Shown here: piece after piece, positions 31,086 through 36,977 of the stretch
Numbering within the stretch: position 1 is the stretch's first letter
Layout of the letters: each line of letters opens with the position of its first letter
Source: a virus
IMG/VR virus record: IMGVR_UViG_3300043409_001093
Span: 1-36,977 of that record
Direction: 5' to 3' (one strand)
DNA length: 36,977 nucleotides
Notes under the pieces: model-generated
What the model was told of the DNA's origin: nothing
Database searches by the model: none
Seen by the model: the letters and a program-made list of their open reading frames with translations, nothing else
Position numbers and translations under genes: made by a program

Positions 31086-32663
31086 ATGATCAAAACCAAT
31101 CAAGTTTCAATCACAACTTCAATCCCGGCTCCAAATCTGGGACTGAATAGCAAGGCGCCATTGTCGAATATGGATCCAGCGTTCGCACTACAAGCGACGA
31201 ATTTGATCGCCACGCCAATGGGTATCGAGAATCGAAAAGGTTCAAAAGCATGGACGACTGGATTCACTTCTACACTTCGATCGATCATTCCATACAATTC
31301 CGGAATCAAAACTGAAGACAAACTGTTTGTGTCCGATGATTCCGCAATCTATGACACCACCGAACAAGGCGGAAATTCTGTCGTTTATACCGGCCTGACT
31401 TCCGGAAAATTTCGATACGCCCAACTATCCACACAAGGCGGAAATTTCCTGATCCTGGCGAACAGTCAGAACAAACCGATCATTTACAACGGAACAACAT
31501 TCATCACAACTTCTCTGGTTGCTTCGCCTGCGGCAATCGGCCAATTCTCAATGCCTGCCGGGTATGTTCTGGAAGGTCTCGGCAATCCGACAATCCACCA
31601 ACGTCGTATTTGGTTCAAATACACGAATTCAACTCGGATCTTTTACACTGAAATCAATTCTCTCGGTGGTGAAATCAAGTCGTTTGATCTCGGCGCTCAA
31701 TTACCACGAGGCGGCCGTATCGTTGATCTGATTTCGTGGACTTCTGGCGTGGCTGGAACTGGATTGAGCAATCGACTTGCCGTGATCAGTTCAGAAGGTG
31801 ATTGCGTGATTCTGGACGGAACCGATCCAGATGATGCGGCTTCATTTTCTGTTGCTGGTGTGTTCTCTCTTGACAAGCCGGCATACGATCAGCCATTCAT
31901 GATCTACGGTGGCGACGTGCTTTATTGGTCCAATTCCGGAGTTTATTCACTTTCGCAGTATCTACAGAATGGAACTTTGACAATTCCAGTTTCGGACAAT
32001 ATCAGCTCAACCATTTCAGAAATCACCCGAGCTTACAAGGGAATTTACGGATTCGACATCTGTGCGATCGACGCTGACGATATCGTGATCTTCAACGTCC
32101 CTCAAATCAGTTCAAGCGGGAATTTTCAATTCGTGTTCCACAGAAAAACAGCAGGATGGACGATCTTCACTGGAATCCCAGCAATTCAATGGGCGAATTT
32201 CAACGAGAAGACGTTTTTCATCACGTCCGATGGCATTTATCTCGCATTTCACGGATATCGCGATCTGGCTGATTCATCTGGCTCTGGTGGCAAATCATAC
32301 ACTTGTATCTGCCAATCAGCTTTCACGACGCTTGGCACCAGTGGCAATATCAAACACGCCAAATTGGTTCGAGCAAATCTCTTGTCAAAATCAACGGCGA
32401 CAAACCTGCGGATTTCTGTGCGCTCCGACTTCAACACGACGGTTCCGCTGAATGTTTCTAACGTGGCTTCAACTCCCGTAGCTCTATGGGATGCGGCAAA
32501 TTGGGACGAATCTTATTGGTCGAGTGAAATTGTTTCAATTCAAAAATGGAACGGATCCAATACGATCGGCACTTATCTTTCAATCGTTTTGCTTTTCGTT
32601 GCTGCCGACCAAACAATTTGGACAAGCTCGGATCTTGTGATCGAAGGAGGCGGCATTCTATGA
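31086..32663 (+). CDS. Tail nozzle / tail tubular protein B-like
   Basis: 525 residues, beta-rich. PLSNMDPAFALQATNLIATPMGIENRKGSKAW, then FVSDDSAIYD, LANSQNKPIIYNGTTF, INSLGGEIKSFDLG and FIMRGGDVLYWSNSG-like strands fit the propeller-containing podoviral nozzle family, which forms the tip of the short tail and carries fibres. No gap after the adaptor gene; ATGA overlap with the next. Confidence 0.8.
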   Translation: MIKTNQVSITTSIPAPNLGLNSKAPLSNMDPAFALQATNLIATPMGIENRKGSKAWTTGFTSTLRSIIPYNSGIKTEDKLFVSDDSAIYDTTEQGGNSVVYTGLTSGKFRYAQLSTQGGNFLILANSQNKPIIYNGTTFITTSLVASPAAIGQFSMPAGYVLEGLGNPTIHQRRIWFKYTNSTRIFYTEINSLGGEIKSFDLGAQLPRGGRIVDLISWTSGVAGTGLSNRLAVISSEGDCVILDGTDPDDAASFSVAGVFSLDKPAYDQPFMIYGGDVLYWSNSGVYSLSQYLQNGTLTIPVSDNISSTISEITRAYKGIYGFDICAIDADDIVIFNVPQISSSGNFQFVFHRKTAGWTIFTGIPAIQWANFNEKTFFITSDGIYLAFHGYRDLADSSGSGGKSYTCICQSAFTTLGTSGNIKHAKLVRANLLSKSTATNLRISVRSDFNTTVPLNVSNVASTPVALWDAANWDESYWSSEIVSIQKWNGSNTIGTYLSIVLLFVAADQTIWTSSDLVIEGGGIL

Positions 32664-33079
32664 ACACGATTCTTTTCGATGGTGAATACGCTGTTGATCT
32701 TGCCAATCAAATCGCTCCGTATGGTGGAAATTTCATCATAAATGACACCATCGTTCTGGTTGCCGAAAAGGATGGTGATGTTCGAGCCGCCGTCATACTC
32801 AATCGATTTGAAGAACATTCAGTTGAAGCGAGTGTTGTCAGCTCCGGCAGATACGTGAATCCGAAGTTCATCCATCTGGTTTACAAACATATTTTTGAAG
32901 ATCAAGAAAAACAAGCACTGATCATGTGGACAAGTTCAGAAAACGAAAGAATGAACAAGATCCACGAAAAATTGGGCCATTCTAAATCTGGAACTTGCCC
33001 GAATAAATTCGGTGGTGAAGACGGAATTCTGTGGACGTTCACTAAAGAACAGTGGAAACGAAATTCCAAGTATTCATAA
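32660..33079 (+). CDS. GNAT-fold virion protein (T7 gp13 class)
   Basis: 139 residues from the ATG at 32660 (ATGA overlap). VEASVVSSGRYVNPKFIHLVYKHIFED, IMWTSSENERMNKIHEKLGHSKSG and ILWTFTKEQW follow the GNAT acetyltransferase layout seen in small proteins between nozzle and ejection genes of podoviruses. The canonical acetyl-CoA loop (Q/R-x-x-G-x-G/A) is not evident, so it may be structural only. The stop TAA is part of the next TAAATAC element. Confidence 0.7.
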   Translation: MNTILFDGEYAVDLANQIAPYGGNFIINDTIVLVAEKDGDVRAAVILNRFEEHSVEASVVSSGRYVNPKFIHLVYKHIFEDQEKQALIMWTSSENERMNKIHEKLGHSKSGTCPNKFGGEDGILWTFTKEQWKRNSKYS

Positions 33080-33097
33080 ATACACTTTTACAAAGGA
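33077..33097 (+). promoter_or_regulatory. TAAATAC element (S74 protein gene)
   Basis: ATAAATACACTTTTACAAAGGA: short 4-bp arms TAAA/TTTA around tacact, then AAAGGA before the ATG at 33103. Weakest hairpin of the family but conserved sequence. Confidence 0.62.
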
Positions 33098-33102
33098 AAT
33101 AT

Positions 33103-35997
33103 ATGGCCAGTTCACCAAAAGCACCAGCGGCCGTCGATACGACTGGCGCGGCCCAAGCTTCGGCGCTATCGAACTTGAATTTCGCGAATATCACCACTGC
33201 GGCAAATCGCGTGAATCAAGTCAATCAGAATGGAACCGTCAAATGGACGAGTGAAGATTCTTACGATCAGGGCGCCCACGCTCGCGCACTTGCGGATTGG
33301 GAAAAAGCTGATCCGAAGACCCGGGGAAATGCTCCGACGAAAAATGAGTTTATTTCTAAAACTTGGACACAAACCGAAAGCCCGAATGCGACATTGCGGA
33401 AAACTGCCGCAGATCAGCAGGCGGCCGGTGAATATCTGGCATCTGCTGCTCGCGATAAGGCAAATCAGGCTCGAAACAGTCTGAAGACCACGTTCAACGC
33501 TCCGCAGTTGAGCAACTACATGAAGAACGTGCCAGGACTGGATACCTCGAAAATAAATCAGGTCAAGGCATACGATTCTAATGCGAAGCTGTCCACGGAT
33601 CTGGCGGGTGGTTTAGATCGTCTGAATGTCAAGGATACACAGAAAGTCGGCGCATTCCAGTCAAATGGAACGAACCTCGACACTGATTTTTCCAACAATG
33701 CCAAGACTGCCGGAACGATCAAAGATTTCGCAAAGCAAGCCGCCGCCTTCAAATCGAATGCCAAGGTTGACACCTCTGTAAATGACAATCTGAAGAACGT
33801 TGGTTCAGTCCAGAACGTCGGAACGAATGTTTCCGCCTTCAAATCAAACGCGAATCTTGACACCAATATTTCCGACAACATGAAGAACGTCGGAAATGTC
33901 GAATCTTACAACAAGATGAACGCAGATTTTGCAAGTAAAGCGAAGTTGAATACAGATGTCAACGGCGCATTTGCTGGCGTCAAGGCGCTGAACCAGAATG
34001 GTGCCGGCACTGTCGGAGATTTCCAATATTCAGGCCCAGGTGTTCAGACCAAACTGAATTCAAATGCGAAGATCGATACCAATCTGAACGATAACCTTTC
34101 TCGGAATGGGGTTTCTATGAAACAAGCCCAATTCGATGACGGTGGTGATCGTGTTAGAACCAATGCTCCAAGGTTTGACGAGAAAAACGCTGATCGATAC
34201 GCAAAAGCTGCGTATGAATCACAAATGGCTTTCCAGCGTGGAGATATGGAGCGGGACATTCAACGCAGTCAAAACAAGTTGGCTCTTCAAGGTCTCGGCG
34301 TCGATTCAGAAGCGGCGAGAGCGTCTATGGGCGAGATTTATGATTCCCAGGCGAAAGCTCGAAACCAGTTGTCAAATCAGGCTCTTCTGACTGGTGCGGA
34401 CATTGCCAGAAACAACTACGCATCACAACTCGCCGGATTTGCTGCCGGGAACGATGCCGAAGCACAAAGATTCGCTCAAGAGCAATCAGCTTTCGGAACA
34501 AACCAAGCTGCGAATGCCCAGGCTTTCTCACAGAACCAAGCTGCGTTCCAAGCTCAAAACCAAGCGAATCTGTCTCAATTTGGCATGGATCAGGCCCGGG
34601 CTGAATTCGCGAATCAAGCCCAGAATCAGAAGTTCGCTCAAGCTGCTGACGCATACAAGAACACTCTTGCCGGTCGTCAAACGAATCAACAGATCATTGA
34701 TTCAACAAACCAAGCTCGTCAAGCTGCGTTCGGTCAAGCTGCGCAAAAGTTCGATCTGTCCAATCAGGCACAGAAAGATCAGTTTGCGATGGATACTGCA
34801 AGTTTCAACAATCGTATTGCCGGAAATGCCGCAAATGCCGATCTTGTTGCTCAACGGAATGCCGCACAGAATCAGCGATACAGCCAAACTGCGCAGAACT
34901 TCCAGCTTCAAAATGCTGCGAATCAAGCTCAATTCGGTCTCGATGATGCTCGCTATCAGAATGTTCTGGATGCCCAACGCCAGCAAGCCGATCTGGTGGC
35001 AATGAACAATGCGAACCAAAATCAGCGATTCAATCAGGCGACGAATGCTTTCCAACTGAATAACGCTGCTGCGGCCCAACAGTTTGGACAAGATGATTCC
35101 GCGTATCAGAATCAATTGGCTCAACTTCAATCGAATCTCGGTATCAATCAGGCGAATAATCAGAATCAACAAGCTCGATATAATCAGGCCCTTCAATCGT
35201 TCAACGCTTCAAATGAAGCGAAGAATGCGATGTTCGCTCAAAACGTTCAGCGATTTGATCAGAATGTGAATCGTGCCACTACAAACGCGAATCTACAGGC
35301 AATGGACAATCAATTTGCCATGCAGCAACAGGCTTGGAAGCAGAACAATCTGAACTTTGCCAATAACGCGAAACTTCAGCAGGAAGACATCAATCAGCGT
35401 GATTTCCAGAATCAGCTTCAGGCCCAGGCTGCGAATATGAATCTGCGTAATGCCAACAATGATATTCGTTCGCAATCACTGGCTGAACAGTATCAAAGAT
35501 ATGGTGCTGATTTGAGTGCTGCTGAAACGAACCGATATCGTGCGCTGAATGAATATCAGAGCCTCCTGAATGGCACCACTCCCGTCCCGAGTGCGCAGCA
35601 ATATCAGAGTTATGCACAACAAGGCCAAACTGGTGGAGTTGATTATCTCGGCGCTGCGAATCTGAATCAGCAGCAGGCGCAAGCTCGATACAACGCTGGT
35701 GCTGCGAGCGCGAATGCTACTAACTCGGCACTCTCCCAGGCCGCGACAATGGCTGCAATGTTCGCATTCGCCCCTTCTGACGAAAGATTGAAAAAAAATG
35801 TTCAGAAGATTGGGGAGACTGATTCAGGTCGTGATCTGTATTCTTGGGATTGGAACAAGACTGCAGAAAAGCATCTTGGATTGACTGGTTCAGAATCCGG
35901 TGTGGTTGCGCAAGAAAACCGCGACATTTCAAAGAAGATGCCGAACGGGTTCCTGGCTGTCGATTATTCAAAGATCAATACGAAAAAGAAGAAGTAA
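33103..35997 (+). CDS. Long repeat-rich virion protein with C-terminal S74 chaperone domain
   Basis: 964 residues from the ATG at 33103. Residues ~150-340 contain repeats of the form FKSNA-x-x-DT-x-x-x-DN-x-KNVG. Residues ~355-850 are Gln/Asn/Ala-rich helix in ~45-residue repeats (QNQRYxQxxxxFQLxNAA, QFGxDDAxYQN). The C-terminus from Ser892 (SDERLKKN, Lys897) to GFLAVDYSKI is a Peptidase_S74 intramolecular chaperone, normally self-cleaved after trimer folding. Position after the nozzle and GNAT-like genes suggests a tail appendage or ejected protein; a long helical trimer is the likely shape. Confidence 0.82.
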   Translation: MASSPKAPAAVDTTGAAQASALSNLNFANITTAANRVNQVNQNGTVKWTSEDSYDQGAHARALADWEKADPKTRGNAPTKNEFISKTWTQTESPNATLRKTAADQQAAGEYLASAARDKANQARNSLKTTFNAPQLSNYMKNVPGLDTSKINQVKAYDSNAKLSTDLAGGLDRLNVKDTQKVGAFQSNGTNLDTDFSNNAKTAGTIKDFAKQAAAFKSNAKVDTSVNDNLKNVGSVQNVGTNVSAFKSNANLDTNISDNMKNVGNVESYNKMNADFASKAKLNTDVNGAFAGVKALNQNGAGTVGDFQYSGPGVQTKLNSNAKIDTNLNDNLSRNGVSMKQAQFDDGGDRVRTNAPRFDEKNADRYAKAAYESQMAFQRGDMERDIQRSQNKLALQGLGVDSEAARASMGEIYDSQAKARNQLSNQALLTGADIARNNYASQLAGFAAGNDAEAQRFAQEQSAFGTNQAANAQAFSQNQAAFQAQNQANLSQFGMDQARAEFANQAQNQKFAQAADAYKNTLAGRQTNQQIIDSTNQARQAAFGQAAQKFDLSNQAQKDQFAMDTASFNNRIAGNAANADLVAQRNAAQNQRYSQTAQNFQLQNAANQAQFGLDDARYQNVLDAQRQQADLVAMNNANQNQRFNQATNAFQLNNAAAAQQFGQDDSAYQNQLAQLQSNLGINQANNQNQQARYNQALQSFNASNEAKNAMFAQNVQRFDQNVNRATTNANLQAMDNQFAMQQQAWKQNNLNFANNAKLQQEDINQRDFQNQLQAQAANMNLRNANNDIRSQSLAEQYQRYGADLSAAETNRYRALNEYQSLLNGTTPVPSAQQYQSYAQQGQTGGVDYLGAANLNQQQAQARYNAGAASANATNSALSQAATMAAMFAFAPSDERLKKNVQKIGETDSGRDLYSWDWNKTAEKHLGLTGSESGVVAQENRDISKKMPNGFLAVDYSKINTKKKK

Positions 35998-36000
35998 ACA

Positions 36001-36027
36001 AAAACCCGGCGAATGCCGGGTTTTTTC
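36001..36027. terminator. Bidirectional terminator
   Basis: AAAA, CCCGGC (36005-36010), loop gaat, GCCGGG (36015-36020), TTTTTT. Same place as the GCCGGC-taaaa terminator of the other allele at 485-514 but a different stem type. Confidence 0.85.
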
Positions 36028-36880
36028 ATTGTTCGAGAAGTTCTCTTGTCTCTTCGTTGAACGGGGTCAGATTGAGTGATTTGTATTCGGATAGATCGGT
36101 TGATCGGAACCAACGGAACGATTTGTGGGATTTACGCTTGCCGAGAATGCATTCTGAAATATTGCCTTGGCTGAATCCAAGCTCTTCCATCTGCTGCCTC
36201 CCAGCAAGTATCACAATTTGATTTTCGTTCACTCCGATTGAGAATCCTTTGAAACGCGAATTGTTTTCTCCACCCTGACCACGAATTTCCTGATCGCTCA
36301 ATTCTACTTCTTGAAGATCATATTCAGCAATCAAATTCACGATCTCGTCGATGTCATCAAGTTGTATCACGTCAAATCTGATCTTTACGCCATTTTTGTG
36401 AATTCGTTTTGAGGTGAGATATTCTCGTTCTCCGTTTTTTACTTCGGAGCAATGTGCGGGATTGAATCCGTGTTTTTCAAGTTCAATTCTACCAGTCGAA
36501 ATCCAATACAGTTTCTCTTCTAAATTGAAAAATAGCCAGTGTCCGGAAAAATGCGGGCTCTTCTCCCCTGGCATAGATGGCCCACCTTCGCCACCCGGAC
36601 AGATATTCGTCAGATCCGGAAGCGCAGCGATCAGATTTTCTTCAATCCAATCGGCCATGATCTTCGATTGATTTTTGTAAATCACTTCAATGTCGTATCC
36701 GTTTTTCTCAACGACATTCCACCAATACCGATTTCTGCTCTTTTGATCCTTCGGCCTCTTCGGAACGCCCATTCCCACGTAAAAAATAGAATGATCTGTT
36801 TTTCTTCTATGAAGATATACGACTTTATTTCCGCTTGAAAACCGTCGAAAAACCGCACCACTTGTCGAATACTTGATCAT
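36026..36880 (-). CDS. Free-standing GIY-YIG homing endonuclease, allele 2
   Basis: 284 residues, same domains as the gene at 512-1396: VYLHR (21-25), FYVGMG (33-38), RNRYWW (49-54), catalytic-type Glu near 80-81, NUMOD-like PSMPGE, and two IENR1-like repeats. Differences are scattered, with a ~10-residue deletion around 205 (GQGGENNSRFKGFSIG). Both versions look intact, so both are probably functional alleles. ATG at 36880 preceded by AAAAGGAG. Confidence 0.82.
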   Translation of the reverse strand: MIKYSTSGAVFRRFSSGNKVVYLHRRKTDHSIFYVGMGVPKRPKDQKSRNRYWWNVVEKNGYDIEVIYKNQSKIMADWIEENLIAALPDLTNICPGGEGGPSMPGEKSPHFSGHWLFFNLEEKLYWISTGRIELEKHGFNPAHCSEVKNGEREYLTSKRIHKNGVKIRFDVIQLDDIDEIVNLIAEYDLQEVELSDQEIRGQGGENNSRFKGFSIGVNENQIVILAGRQQMEELGFSQGNISECILGKRKSHKSFRWFRSTDLSEYKSLNLTPFNEETRELLEQ

Positions 36881-36906
36881 ACGCTCTCCTTTTACATAGA
36901 ACCCAC

Positions 36907-36935
36907 ATTTTACCGTGAGCCTGTGATTTCGTCCA
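36907..36935 (-). promoter_or_regulatory. Sigma70-like promoter, second copy
   Basis: Same TGGACG - 17 - TAAAAT arrangement as at 1423-1451. Confidence 0.48.
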
Positions 36936-36977
36936 GCCTTGCCGGTTCCGCTGTAAATACATTTTTACAAAGGATCG
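36923..36977 (+). repeat. Terminal 55-bp exact repeat of 1439-1493
   Basis: Exact identity to the last base of the window. It includes the TAAATAC hairpin element (36952-36969: TGTAAA, tacatt, TTTACA) and the RBS AAAGGA (36969-36974). The next gene would be the one at 1497. Confidence 0.85.

Overview
This window looks like an almost complete genome of a small temperate tailed phage with a short, podovirus-type tail. The virion genes run terminase small-like, terminase large, portal, zinc ribbon, scaffold, major capsid, adaptor, nozzle, GNAT-like protein and a long S74-terminated virion protein, and then internal/ejection proteins with a lytic transglycosylase and a tail fibre. There is no tape measure, tail tube or sheath. 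A murein transglycosylase in the ejection protein and a GH108-type endolysin suggest a Gram-negative host; I cannot name the genus. No tRNA, rRNA or CRISPR was seen.

The two ends carry the same module (C-terminus of the S74 protein, terminator, reverse-strand GIY-YIG nuclease, hairpin promoter) in two diverged versions. The last 55 bases (36923-36977) equal bases 1439-1493 exactly, with a mismatch just before. This is best read as a circular or circularly permuted genome of about 35,484 bp whose first ~1.44 kb is a second strain allele. A real tandem duplication is the alternative.

Layout: 1-486 end of the S74 protein; 512-1396 (-) GIY-YIG nuclease; 1497-6397 three virion/ejection genes; 6478-8868 tail fibre; 8865-9513 small membrane/lysis genes; 9540-11102 (-) large serine integrase with a nested-dyad attP candidate just upstream; 11496-12053 endolysin; 12083-13074 (-) operon with an AntA/AntB antirepressor; 13.15-13.95 kb gene-free structured region; 14052-14714 unknown; 15040-15765 HNH nuclease; 15905-17091 (-) three small genes; 17370-18356 (-) unknown protein with a PAPV repeat; 18517-19050 (-) small tyrosine recombinase; 19.05-19.9 kb gene-free; 19908-20291 (-) unknown; 20319-35997 packaging, capsid and tail genes; 36026-36880 (-) second GIY-YIG allele.

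Three regulatory themes recur. (1) A TAAATAC element, usually with an inverted repeat and sometimes with the ribosome-binding site or start codon in the 3' arm, sits directly before the first gene of nearly every virion/lysis block and looks like the late-gene control signal. (2) Near-identical GC-rich bidirectional terminators separate the blocks. (3) Intergenic regions of the 13-19 kb accessory part are packed with GAATG/CATTC pentamers and contain parS-like TTTCACGTGGAA sites. No polymerase, primase, helicase, phage RNA polymerase, sigma factor or CI-like repressor was recognised, so replication and late control must use host factors or the unidentified genes.
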